Shown here one piece after another: positions 24,501 through 36,799 of a stretch of 64,000 nucleotides of DNA; within the stretch, counting starts at the first letter, position 1, and each line of letters starts with the position of its first letter. Position numbers and translations under genes: made by a program. The notes under the pieces are model-generated. The model did no database searches, was not told the origin of the DNA, and saw only the letters and a list, made by a program, of their open reading frames with translations. Origin of the DNA: Anseranas semipalmata (lineage: Eukaryota; Chordata; Aves; Anseriformes; Anseranatidae); assembly GCA_013399115.1 (NCBI GenBank), contig VXAA01003006.1:1-64000 (forward strand), read 5' to 3'.

Positions 24501-26196
24501 GTCCTCTCTAATTAGAGTCTTCTTGTCTGATTCACTCTGATACAATATACCAGTGAAATTTTACCATCACAACTGTTTCCATGGAGATGAATTATGACAA
24601 TAGTCAGCAAATGAAATGTGAAATTCATGGTGAATTTGGAGGGAGAGCGCGCACTCTCACATCTTGTTGATTGGCATGATTAATGGGGAACTGAAATCAT
24701 GAATCTTAACGGCATTGTATTAAAATGTTTGAATGACTGCTTGAGTTCTCTGCTTCTTTCGGGAGATTTGCCTGCTTTCATCCTTGCCTGTGTGACTAAA
24801 ACTTGACCCCTGTGTAAGTCTGTTGGAGCTGCAGATGGCTGGGTAATGTCATTACCTGCTGGAAGAGGAGGTGGGGACTAGGAAAACTAGCCGGGCAGTT
24901 GCAAGTCTTCTTTTGAAGCCTAGTGAGGATATGCTTATCCCCATTTTAACACTTGTAAAAACAAGGACAGTCAGCCTCTTTTCTTCCTGCTTAGTCCAGC
25001 TACCCAGACTATGCAACATTTCAGGCCCCAGCTGGATGCCCAGCAGTTTGCAATTTCTAAAACCTGAAGCTAGTCCATATTGTTCAGAACACTAGGATTC
25101 TTGGTTTCTAAATATCATACTTCTTATTTCACTTACTATTTAAGATCATTTGAGCCACATCAGAAATTAATTTTGCAAGCTGGACTGTGCAGCTGGGCCA
25201 TTTCACCAAAGTGTAGTTAAATATTTGTAACTATTTTTAGGGGGTACCATTTTTACAAGGCTGTATTTATATCCATTTTTCTGTGGAGGAAGAGTTTAGC
25301 AGAGGTGGAATGCAAAGCAGATAAGGAGAATTTACATTTCACAGCTCCAGGAATGGCATTCCCAGGAGACCAGTTGTCAGTTTCCACAGATGATTGTCAA
25401 CAGCAGACACATGTGATCCAGTACCGCGTTTCTGAACTAGTCTTGGCGTTTGTACAGTTTACAAGCAGGAAGAGTTCTCTCGGGCTGTCTGTTGTGTGGA
25501 CGATGCATTGCACTCCTGAGCACTCAGGCTGGTTTCACCTTGCTTGCTTAGAGGCTTGGCATGCTTTTGCAGATCTGGTGATTCAGTACCTGGTAGTTTT
25601 TGCCACAGCATGTTGCAACTGCTAACATTTTATGTGACCTGAGAAATCACCAGGCAAATTCACAGAGGAAAAATCCATGAGTACTATTAAATGCATAGAT
25701 GCCCCTTCTTGCTCAGGAAGTCCTTATACCAGAAGGTTACCAAGCTGGGAGAGTATCCTTGGAAAGTTCAGAAAGTGGTGTGTAATGCACCGTCAGGCAT
25801 GAGATGAAGACTGGCACATTGATACCAAGACGCTTGATCCACCCTGCCAGGCAGGGAAAGCTGCTGCTCCCTTCTTGCTGACCACAGAAGCAGGTCTGAC
25901 ACCGTGAGGTGTGGTCAAGCCAACAGGTCTGGTTTGCCCTGATTTGGGCTGCGATGGTCAAGGGCAGAGTCACCCAGCAGAAATCATAACCATGACCGCT
26001 GCTGTCTGGGAAGATACGTACTATCATACTCCTTTTCTACTTTTCTGACGCTCCATTTCGGTTCCTTTTACCCCCCCTTTTTCTACCCCAGTTGTCTTCC
26101 AAGTAAACAACCTCCCTCTAATTACTTTTTCCTCATTAATTTTGCCAGATCGGTACCCAGATTGGTATTTCTGATCCTGTAGCCTAGGGAAGTTCA
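18533..26196. other. Unique AT-rich DNA, no gene seen
   Basis: Nearly 7.7 kb with no recognised repeat or coding sequence. Simple tracts: CCTT repeats at 19283-19300, A14 at 21602-21615, T17 at 21791-21807 and A13 at 21948-21960. The segment around 24540-24740 looks non-repetitive and motif-rich (see findings). The 106-codon frame at 25305-25625 resembles no known protein. Confidence 0.5.
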
Positions 26197-26622
26197 GTGT
26201 TACGTGGTGTTACTAATATCGGTAGCTGGCTCCCGCTGGCCTGGCAAGGTCCTGCTCCTCAGAAGGTGCCCGGTTCTCCCATTCAGGTAGCCATGAATTT
26301 TGGCTGTTCCTCACATAAGTCCCCCCTCGCTGACCGTGAGGTCCAGCTGTTCCTCATGGCGCCGTCTGTAGCCTTCCCCTCACCCCGCTGTCTGTCCCAC
26401 CCAGCAGTTTGTCAGGTCCTGCCCAGCTTGTGTCGCCTCAGGCCTGGGCCTTGCTGGCAGCCGGGCCTCTGCCCACAGCCCTGCCGGGAGGGATTGCGGC
26501 ACCCTGGAGAGGGCTGTGTGCCCCCTGCCCGATCCATCAGGGTGCTGGCTCCTGCTGAGGCTCTGAGGAGTCGCGCGCCGTCACCGAGCAGCCTTTGCTC
26601 TCACCCCTGTGGCTGTTCTTAG
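26197..26622. other. GC-rich tract with long open frame
   Basis: A tract of about 400 bp is clearly more GC-rich than its surroundings, but its CpG density is moderate (about 17 CpG). A plus-strand frame of 141 codons crosses it, rich in P, S, C and R with no domain I recognise. In GC-rich DNA stop codons are scarce, so the frame is probably fortuitous. It may be an unrecognised repeat or a relic island. Confidence 0.3.
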
Positions 26623-29600
26623 CAGAGAAGCCATGCTGGGAGGGAAGCAGCAGCTGTGACCAGAGAAAACAGCGTTAAGATCAGCTGGAGTTGCAAGCGC
26701 TCATGACTGGACAGGCTAAAGTAACAGAAATCATTTCAGTGTTTCCACCGAACCTTGTAATTTAACATTTTATTCAGGACAGCAGACTGTCAGTGGGTGC
26801 CGCTTTAGATGTACTCTCTTCTGCTACTGCCTTTTATGCACTTAGGGAAAAGACTAGGAAGGCAGGCTTCTCTGTTGTGTGCTGCAACAGTAGGGTAAAA
26901 TGGGAGGGGATTCCAGTAAGACTGCAATTTCTGATAATAAATATCATTTAGGTATGGAATTTCATCAGAGTTCTTATGTCTTGAAAAATGCATAATGTAG
27001 CATTTCAGGAAGACTGGAGAGTGGGACCATTAAAATATTTGGGAAGGGATGATGATAGCGGAAATGTGAACTGACTTGAGCTTTTACTCCTAATATGAAC
27101 TGATCTTTAAAGAAAAATTCTGTATCTTTTTATTGACTTTATCAATTGTCTCTCATGACTAGAACCGCAAGTGATACCCAAGCCTAATAATTAAAGATTA
27201 TGTCAGAATTTAGAAAGCAAGCCTACTAATTTGCAGGCTGCTTCAATTTAACAGGTGCATTCTTGTGTTTGAAACGCAAGTTCTGTATCATACAGTGTTC
27301 CGCTGTGGGATGTAGCTGCTTTGATGATGTACAAGGTGCATGAGATTTTAGGCATAATTTGTCTCTTTCTGGGTTTTTCAGTAAAGCTGTTGATCAGTGA
27401 CATCAACAGATAAGGATTTTATCACAAGGAAATGGTAGTGGAAGTAATAGTTTCCAAAAAATGCACTTCTGCAATCTTAACTAGTGGCTTTGTTATAGGG
27501 CACAAGTTAATATACTGTTTTACAACAAATGAACCTTGTTGCAGTGCTTTCGTATTTGTTTTAATGTGCTCAAAGTAATCTTACCGAGTGTGGGGGAAAA
27601 TATTATGAAGAGAAAAAGGAAATCCCTTGTGGTCATCTTTTGTGTTTGGTTTTTATTTTTTATTTTTTGAACCGGTCAAAACTGTGAAAGTTGGAAAACA
27701 GTTCAATATTTCATTAAGAAGTGTTACAGTTCTAGTACTTGTTAACAGGTGTGCTGTTTTATTTATGATGAAATTTAAGAGCATGTTGACAGTAGAGACC
27801 AAAGGGATTTTTGTTTGTTTAGCAATTTTTATGAGCACCTGCAGAAAGCTTCTTGTAGTATTTCTACAGAGGTAATAAGTTATTTTTCAGGTGGAAAGGA
27901 TAAATGATCTCTTAGTGCTGGGAACTGTGACTTCTGAGCAACAATTTATGGGCATCAGTGGTAGGTCACCGACATCTCATGAAAAGAATTAACAACAAAG
28001 AAAATCCCACTGTTCTGCATTTTATGTCTACAGCGTTTATGCCCTATTAATTTTGATGATGTCTGCTTTAAGGCTTTATTTTATTAATAACAGCTTAAAA
28101 AAAGTTAAGGAATAATTGCGTGCTCATTTGTTTCAGTTCTCCTCATGCCTAGGTGAAATTTGCTGATCATGGGGAAATACTATGTCTGTGTGTTTCATAT
28201 TTATTACTGAAAGTTTTCAAGTCCTTAAGCCTTCCATCTGGATTATAGTGGAACTGAAGTCTTTCTGGGCTGCACTGAAATAAAAGGATAGCCTCAGAAC
28301 TCAGAATCCAGCAGCTGTATGGGCTGGGTTCATACTTGCTTGCTGCAGGAGATCTGGGAATGCTAACAGCATTTTATTTATTCCAGTGAACAGTTGCACG
28401 CTAATGAGTGACTGCTGGTGTGGCTCAGCAGAATAGCACAAGCCATCACTTGGCTGCTAAGACAGGGAGAATTTTTGCAACATCCCGCAGAACCGTGTGA
28501 TGCTTGTTTCGATCCAGGAAGCACGTGAAAGTTGCCAAACTGAGAAGATTTCTGAAGGAAGATCCCCCTCAAAGACACAGGCTATGATTTTGCTTTCAAA
28601 CCTTTTGCTTTCAGTGTTTCATCCAGAAGATCTGAGTTTCTGTATTTCAAAGTTTCCTTGGCATAGTTTATATTCTTAAAGGAAAGCTTTAGAGATGCAG
28701 AGCTCTTGCTGTGGTTTTGTTGTTCTTATTTCAAGGAAAAAAATCAGTAACTTATTTCACAAAATGTTGCCATAGGAGTTCAGAGGCTTTTTTTTATCAG
28801 ATTCTTCAGAAAAAGAGATGTTGAAAATCTCAAATTGTATATTCCCATCTATTTTTAAAGACAATTTAATCTCAGCTAGATTCAAACTGTAGCCTCCATC
28901 CTAATACTTTGCATGTGTTTGTAGCAGATATTTTGTATCTACTTGTTGTATATCTTAGCTTTAGCTAACATTCTTTGGATGTTTTTTGGTAGCTGCCTTG
29001 GTGAATACCTGCCTCTTTCAAACGTACCTTAACCCAGTCAGACCTGGTATTCTGTTCGGGGCCTGGAACAAACTCAAGTATGGATTCGTTCTGTAACTTA
29101 GTCACTGAAAATCACAGCAGTGTCATGAGCAGAGAAGATCCATCTCACATCTGTACAACCAATTTTTGTTTCCATTTTTGTTTTATGCCATATTGGGAGA
29201 GAAGTGTTAGCCATTGTAACAGTGTAAACATTTTCTGTTTCGCATTTATACTGAGAATTTTGCTAATTAGTCATCTTGCTGTTTTTGAAGAAGAAATCTG
29301 TAAAATTTCACTGCAGGGAAAGGAATCTCTGTTGTAGCAGCAGATGCTCTGCCTTGTTAGTAAAGGCAGAAGTCTTTCAAATGCATTTAGTGGCTCTTGA
29401 CTGAAAAAGCAGGACTTAGAGGATGACACGAAGGATGACATGAAGGAAAGAATAGTGCCGCCTGTCATTGTTCCTTATTGCAGACTTTTGTTCAGACTGC
29501 AGCCTGCTATCTTTCTACATCCTGTTATCTTCCTCCATTGCAGAATACTATTTACTAATTTGGCCAGGAGCATTTGAGGTTATGGTGACTCTTTCCATTT

Positions 29601-32461
29601 AGAAATAGTAATTACAACTAATGTAACATTTATTTCACACACTGCTCTTCACTGTATGTGTGTCAAGAAGTAGCACGACCGTGATTTGTGCCCAGAACTG
29701 CCATCATCCATCAGTCAGGTGGATGAAGCACTTGAAATAGTTTGGGAGTGAGCAATCTCTGTCTTCACATGCTCAGCTGAAGTAAGTTTGGGTCCTCGTT
29801 GTATAAAAGAATTTGCCTAGGAGGAGAGTAATCACTTCCACGTCAGACGGGCGGGCGGTATGTAATGGCTGTGTCGGGTACAGAAGTGCCTTCAGATTTT
29901 TGGGGTGGCAAGAAGCTGGCTGTCCCTCAGATTTAGGCTGGGGTAGGACTGGTGGGAGTTGGCTTGACAAGTAGCAGGCTTGGATTCAGAGCAAATCATT
30001 TAAATGTTTCAATCCAACTAACTTCACGAATTTCCCGATTGTGGCGAGAAGCACAACTGTTTCAGGGCAGAACCTCCTTTAACCGTGTTTCTCTCAAAAG
30101 TGAGTTGAAGAATTCAAGTTTCACATAACGGCTGCCTGGCCATAAATGACAGCTAACAAAATTTCTTTCATTAGAATTTCATACCAACAAAGAAGTGATA
30201 ATCTTTGGACGTTAAGCAAACTCTGCAACATATATCATTTCGGAAGTATCCTGTTAATTCGCTCGCCTGTCCTCGAATGAGTTATTTTGTTATTTCTTTT
30301 CTGCTTTATTTTTTCTCAGCTTAGGGAACGTACATCAAGTACATCGAGATTTGATCTAAAATCCCGTTGTGGTATTACAGCTGTAGAGGAAGCAATAACA
30401 CTTTGGTGACAGATTGCATGAGGAAAATTCCCCTAGTACTGATGCATGTTATACTACCTAAACCATTTTACTCATTTGCTTTTATAAAATAAAATTCACT
30501 GTGTTGGCAGAAGCACAGTTTTGCTGCTGTAACTACATATATGCTCGGTCCGTTTTCTAGCACAGCATGTCACTTGCAAACTGCACTACTAGGCAATCAT
30601 GACAAGAAAAAGCGTGTGCTATCAAACTGCTCTTAGCACGGGTGTGGTGGAATGTTGTAACTGTTCCCATTTTAGAGGAAAAAATACCTGACTGCTTAGC
30701 ATTCTTTCGTAAAGAAACTTACTTGTTTGCCTTCTCTCATCCTTTCATATTTCCTTCCCTCCCCTAGAGGATAAGTAAGGAGAGTTACATAGTCCTAGGC
30801 TTACCAGTTACTTCATACTGGAGGCTTTGTTATTCAGTATCTTCGTAAAACGCTTAAACCAGAAAAAAAAATCCCAAATGTATCATTCCACTTCTTTATG
30901 GGAAAGAGGAAAACGAGAGCTGGAACATATTTAATTCCTTTAGCTTTTTAAATAATCAAAAATCAGTTAATTATCCTGCAAAATGTTGCTAACAATTGTT
31001 TAGACATTGCAAATTCTGAAAGAAATTCTGCAAAACAGCTTGCTCAAAAACTCTGGCCTCTTTTCTGATGAATCTCAAGCCTTTTCTTGTCCTTGTTAAT
31101 ATTTAATAACCATGTTACGTTTGCTACGCTTGACTGTTGACCAGTTTCAGTAAAATTATTATCCAAAAATACAGGTCGCTTAAGCAGAAACCTAAAGTAG
31201 AGTTCACATTCTATGTTCCTAAAATGAAAGCAGATGTTTGCTAGCTAGTTGTTATACTTCTCGCAATATCTAGCCAAAAAAGATAACCAGACCTCCAGAA
31301 GTGCTATGTTGAGGAAAACAAACGTTTCTGAAGCGTGTCACTGTATAAGGTAAATTATCTCATTTACATATTCTTTCAAAATAGATGTGGGATTCCTACC
31401 CCCTTGTCATTTGTTCTGATACTGACTTCCATGTTGTCGGTGCCACCCTACTGATTTTTTTACTTTTCAGCTGTCAGATTTTCTCTCGAACCCCTTGATA
31501 CATTTTATCTGCTGCCAGTTGTGCATGGCAGGAAGATCTAGTCACTGCCCTTACTTCTTAAAATTCCTCTTCAAAAATTGCTTGAATATCTGAAGTTCAA
31601 AACACTGCTATGGCTTAAATGAGAACTTCTTTGATTTTTTTGGGTGATGTCAAGTGCTTCCTCCGCTTTTCTCCCTGACTTTACAATTCAAACAGGATAT
31701 TTTTAGCTTTATTTTCCCATACCTATAGCTTAGCCCTGCTTACTGTATAAACATGAATATTGGAAGGACTGAGAGAAATGCTTTTGAAATACTCAAAGCA
31801 ATGATGTGATTTGCTTCTGGGGAACAAGAAGGCTTCCTGTCATGGGTTTGCTGCATACATTTGCTTTTGTGTTGTTGCTTGGAAGTGATGGAGCGAAGGT
31901 GATCATAAAACGGGGCCTTAATGCAGTCTGGTGTTGCAGCTTATTCACCCAGTGGTTTCCCGCCTGCATTGCTTTCTGTGACAGTGCCATTAACAGAATT
32001 AAATTCATGGCTTAGATGAGTCAAAGGAGGAAGAGTTTAAGGCACGGCGTTCCATCCGTGACACGAGTTGCTTTGTCTTGGGTGTTTCAGCAGGGACCCT
32101 AACGGTGGTGTCTAGCCCTCCCCTATCTGGTGTCTCCGGAGTTTCTGCTTTTTGATGTCACGGGCCTTGAGGATGAATTATCCTCCAATTTTCCTGGAAG
32201 ACTCTGTCTTCCACCTGACTTCCCAGGTCTTTATTTTTGCTGTGTTTGGAAAGCAAAAATAATGTGGGTCACCTATATGAGAATTTCCACCCTTGACTCT
32301 CACGGAAGACGCAAGCTTCATTTTAAATAAATCATTATAAGAAATCGTAATTTCCAGTATTTAAATAATCAGTCTTTTAGCTCGGCATAAAATCATGTAC
32401 ACTAATTACGTTCTTCTGGCTCCTTTGGACTATAATCATTTTATTACAGGCTGCCGATCTA
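26623..32461. other. Unique DNA, no gene seen
   Basis: AT-rich sequence without recognised repeats or coding frames. An acceptor-like site (TTTTTTTACTTTTCAG) ends at 31470 without an obvious partner donor. Otherwise nothing stands out. Confidence 0.5.
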
Positions 32462-32700
32462 CTGCAGCGCTTCCCGCTGGTTCCTGGGGAGCGCGGTGCG
32501 GCTGCCAGGCCTGCCGGCGGAGCCCTGCGCGCGGCAGGGGGCTCTGCGGCTGCACCGGGGGCAGAGCGCGGTGCCTGGGGGCCGGGGAGCCCCGAACGCC
32601 TCCTCTGCGGCTCCACGCGTGCTGCGGTTAGACCGGGGAGCTTCTTGCCGCACGGCGCTGGGGATGCTGAGTGTTCCTGAACTCAGGGAAGGAAGCGTTC
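32462..32700. promoter_or_regulatory. Short CpG island
   Basis: About 25 CpG can be counted in roughly 210 bp, including CGCGCG near 32528 and three separate CGCG sites. This meets the usual density for a CpG island at about the minimum length. Frames of 64-79 codons cross it on both strands and are probably fortuitous. No TATA box or donor site stands out. It could be an intronic promoter or enhancer or a GC-rich exon relic. Confidence 0.45.
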
Positions 32701-35700
32701 ACTGGGGGAAGGACGGATAGTGCTGCTTCAGCTCTTTGGGGTCTCTGAAAAGTTGGGGCCTGGCAGAATGTTCTCTAGAAGTATCACTACATGCTCGGCA
32801 TAAAGCTTTTTAGGTGGCTTCTGTTTGCTGCTGTGCGAGATCCTGAGCAGAACAGACATTCGTCTGGCCCAGCGCAACCACTCTTGTGCTCTTAATGTAA
32901 GGTTATTTAGATGGGGGGGACAGCGGCAGCACTGATGTTAGGGAATGCTCTTGAGCTGGTGTTAAGGAAGTGTTACAAAACGTAATCGCTATTGTTATCG
33001 TACTGTTCTCAGCACAGTTCCTTTAGCAACAGCAGCTGCATTTCTTTTTGCTCTTGCAGCTAACAGGTACGATCCTTCATTCTGTTCGCTTACAGCACTG
33101 GGACGGAAACAAAGAGAGGACATGCAGGATTAGCTAGGGAGCTACTGCACATTCTTCTTGATCAGTCACAGGGATTTTCTTCACTGCTTTTTTTCACTAG
33201 GTTTTCTATCCATGTAGCGTTAAAAATCTTAGCTGCTTCTTTTTTTTTTTTTTTTTTCTTTAAAGTAAGCCATTAACAGTAAACCATTCATTGACTGGTA
33301 TAATAGGTACAAGAATGAGGCATGAATGGTGTAGTACTTGTTTCAAGACAACTGGGCTCCATAAGAAAGAAACATTAGTATGTTTTTGCTTTGCTCCTAC
33401 AAATATGTCTGGTTTATATGGCCAAACATTTGAAAAGCAAGGTCAGGCGATGAGAAAGAAGCTGAATCTGTAAAGGAGAGAGAAAATCTTCAGTCAACTC
33501 CCTGGCAAAGATACAGTGTTCCATCTGGTGAAGTGGAACTCAAGTCTTCTTGGAATATCCTCCTATCAATGGAGTTTTTCATTTGAAATCCAGGTTTTCC
33601 CTTTTCCTGCTTTGTCCTTGAAGGCTTGTCCTGCCCAGGAGAAACAGTTGCATACAGTTGATGTGTTGTTCATGTAACCATTCAAAGAAATCTGCTGTCT
33701 GATTTTGCTTGATTTTGGGTGATTCAAAAGAAGGTCCACGCTCTTAATCTAGTGTTTTAAGTGTCATAAAACTAGATTTGGTGTAAAGCTCTGGTTAGAC
33801 TACTAAAAAGCTTGTTATAACCATCTAGGTGTAATAACTGGTGTGTCTAATTTACATACGTTGGGGAAAAAAAGCCAATAAGCTAGTTAGGTCTTAGTTA
33901 CTGGCAAGATAGTGTTTTCTCTTTTGTTTTTTAAATTGGCTCTTGGAATGAGGTGTCTCTCCCCAACACATGTACCCTTTTCTGAATTCGGCAAATTCAA
34001 GAGAGGGGGAGAAGTCGCTCCTTCAGAAAGTCTTCCTGTGTTCTTTCCCATCTAGGATGTTATTTATGTTGTGCATGATGATACCTGTCTGGTAGCAGTC
34101 GGCTGTTTTGAGGAATTAAGCTTATTTTGTTCCCTTACGCGTAGTTTTGCTATTTCTGAAGCAAATGCCTGCTGCTTTGTCAAAACCCACATTCCGAATT
34201 CTTCTCCCTGTTTCTTAAACTGGCCGAGTTTGAAATTGGTTTAATATGTTAGGTGCATTTCAGATGTGCTCTAGGCAGTATGAGAATTTTTGAGTCTGTG
34301 TTTTTGATTTTTATTTTTTTTAGTGTGTCCCTCTTCCAACCATTCAACAAATTATTAAAATGAATAAATAATAAATAAATTGTCATTCAACTTCAATAAC
34401 CTAAGGGTGTAAGCCTTGGTTCCATGGATGGGAAGCGTCTCGACTTCTGACTCACCATGCAGAGAATGAGGCTTGCCTTAGGATTAAGAACAGTCTTAAG
34501 ACCAGCCCTTACGTCACAGATGTGAATGTCTTTTTAGAATTTCTGATAATCCGTTCTGTAACCATTGGGTTTGGTGGTACTTTTATTTGGAATATTGCAA
34601 ATAAATTGTTTAATTTGTGTTGAGAACGTTTTCAGACTGGACACAATCCTTTGCTTGTGGGACATCCTGATGTGGCGGTCTTTAAAACAGAAATACTGGA
34701 CCGCTCCTGCAGTGTTTGCCCTTGCAGGACTGTTCGCCAGGGCGTGCACGAGAGGAAAGCACAAGTGCCCAAAGGAGCTGGTTACGGCCACGCAGCTGAT
34801 GAGCAGGGTTCTCTGAGGAACAAAATACTCTGGTTGTTGCTGTTAGGAAAACTCTTAGGAAGATAATGGGGACCATGTTCTTGCCACCCAAAGAGTTTGT
34901 AACAACAGCTTTTAATTGTTGTTCTTTTGATATGAACACCTCTTTTAAGACACGGGTAGGTACTTAGAAAATTTGCATTCCAGGAAGTCATTATTTTAAT
35001 AATTGTGAAAATAGGTTTGTAGGCGTATGGGGAAAATAATAGGATGATGATAAATGATAGGTGTTTAGCAAACACTTTCATTTACTCTTTTTTTTTTTCC
35101 TTTGCTATTCATTCATCTGTCTTCTATAATCTGTGAATGGGAATTTTTGTGCTAAGGCTACCTGTAGCCTTGTTCTCCTTCCTCTGCAAAAGCACATTAG
35201 CTGATTTCTAAAGCAGAATCCTGTTCTAACAGATAATGTGAAATTGAATATTACATATAAGTTTTCTTCAGGACGAAATTAGAGTGACTGTTGCTATAGA
35301 GCATCCTGTAAGGAGTATCAATGCAAATAGAATTCCTGTAGGTACCAAAACCTAGAAGAGGTTAGTCAAAAACAGGAAGGCTTCTTTGGATTCATTTCTG
35401 TCTATCAACTCAAAAGATAATGCACAGTGTATGTTCTTAACTAGAAAAAATAAATTACACTATAAAACTTAATATACATGTACTTCCACCAACTATTACT
35501 GAATTTAGGGACTTTATTCAGCCTATAATTTTGCATTTAAAAACTATGTTAAATGCTGTAGAGGTTATGAACCTCAGCACATCAAAGTTGGTGAAAGCCT
35601 AAATTTACAATGCCTGTCTCCTTAAGCCTGAACATCGTGTTAGTCTGTAACTGGTGCTGTAAATATACAGCTATGTATTTCTTCATAACTTCATTACTTC

Positions 35701-36058
35701 TTGTGAGCAGTAACCTCCTTTACTATCCCAGGTGCCATGCCATCTCTATATCCCACTGATGTAGAGGTTAGAATATTATGTAAAAGAAAAGGAGTCCTCT
35801 TGGCATTGCATAATAGGTTAAGGTGTTATGATGCACAGTGCAAGTTTATGTATTTAATATCTGGAAAAATGATGCAATAAGTTTCTTCTGTCAGCCCAAA
35901 AATGGCAGAGGAGAGTGAGTTTGACAAGTACATGATGACTGTGAGATAACTGCAGACTGTCAGTGGATATGGCTAAGGGAAAGGGGCTTGCAGAATTAGG
36001 TTGTGGTAAGCCTTTTTGGTTTTTAAGCCTTGAGAAACAGTCTCTGCCTCTGCTTCAG
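32701..36058. other. Unique DNA, no confirmed gene
   Basis: Contains T18 at 33240-33257, an AATA-rich tract at 34360-34380 and a CRE/ATF-like TTACGTCAC at about 34509-34517. An acceptor-like TTTTTGCTCTTGCAG ends at 33059, seven bases before a GTACGA. No protein family recognised. Confidence 0.45.
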
Positions 36059-36389
36059 GCCACCAACGTTTATTTTGTCCCAGAGTCTTGGAAGGAAAAA
36101 AGCCCAACCTCAAACCCCAAACCAGCCAGTTGGCAGTCGTATTGTGCACGGTAGTCTAATCCTCCTGGATCACCATTTCCAGATTCCTGATCAGGATTCC
36201 TTTAGAAGAGATATGCTGTGGATCAGGAATCTACATAAGCAAATGCCAGACAAATTTGTATCAGCAGTGATATGCAGAAGACTTAGCGTAATTGGCAGTT
36301 GGAATAACTTGGTCAGGTCCCCTAAGAGAAGGGTAGGTGTCCCCATTGGAAGCAGGATCCTTCTTCAGCAGCCAGAAGAGCCAGACTGA
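36030..36389 (+). other. 119-codon open frame, unrecognised
   Basis: This plus frame begins with an ATG, contains an acceptor-like site inside it (CTCTGCCTCTGCTTCAG ending 36058) and runs to a TGA at 36387-36389. A donor-like AAGG|GTAGGT occurs at 36333. The translation has a balanced composition, for example DQDSFRRDMLWIRNLHKQM, but I recognise no family. Frames of this length do occur by chance in 64 kb. It overlaps the inverted repeat at 36181-36232. Confidence 0.2.
36181..36232. repeat. 12-bp perfect inverted repeat
   Basis: AGATTCCTGATC (36181-36192) pairs perfectly with GATCAGGAATCT (36221-36232), with a 28-nt spacer. The left arm overlaps a second 12-bp palindrome, TCCTGATCAGGA (36185-36196). 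The motif therefore occurs three times in alternating orientation within 52 bp. Confidence 0.75.
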
Positions 36390-36760
36390 GGATACAGAAG
36401 GAAGTTTTCATTTGCTCAGGCTGCGTTTATCATCGCTGAAACAACCGTTCCCCCTCTGTGCTAGGAAGGCGGCTGCGGCCCAGATTCTGCAGGCTGGTTG
36501 GCTGAGCCCTGCTACAGATGAACTGTGTTCCTGGCTGAGATGGGGCTGTGTTGTGAAGTGGTCAAACCAGGCGATACAAGTCGGTGTGGAGTCAGAAATG
36601 CCAATGACTCCAAGTCCTGCTGTGCAGACTTGTTTCTTTTAGAAGTAGGGAAGATCAGAGAGGTGTTTCAGCTATCACCAAAACCCAAAGGTTTATGCAG
36701 CACCTGCGTGTGGTCAGTCAGCTGCCCAATACTGGTTTTCCTGCCTCCGGTTTCTTGCAG

Positions 36761-36790
36761 AGAGAGTGGGCAGGGTCTCTGACCGTGCAG
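36761..36790 (+). other. Candidate 30-nt microexon (speculative)
   Basis: A pyrimidine-rich acceptor (CTGCCTCCGGTTTCTTGCAG ending 36760) is followed after 30 nt by a strong donor (GCAG|GTACGT). Thirty nt keeps the frame, and frame 1 reads REWAGSLTVQ. Microexons of this size are known in vertebrate neural genes. No flanking exons or protein match support it, so it may be coincidence. Confidence 0.2.
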
Positions 36791-36799
36791 GTACGTGCC

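Noticed and set aside
26197..26622. 141-codon plus-strand frame as a gene
   Set aside because: It coincides with a GC-rich tract where stop codons are rare, has no recognisable domain, and its composition follows the base content.
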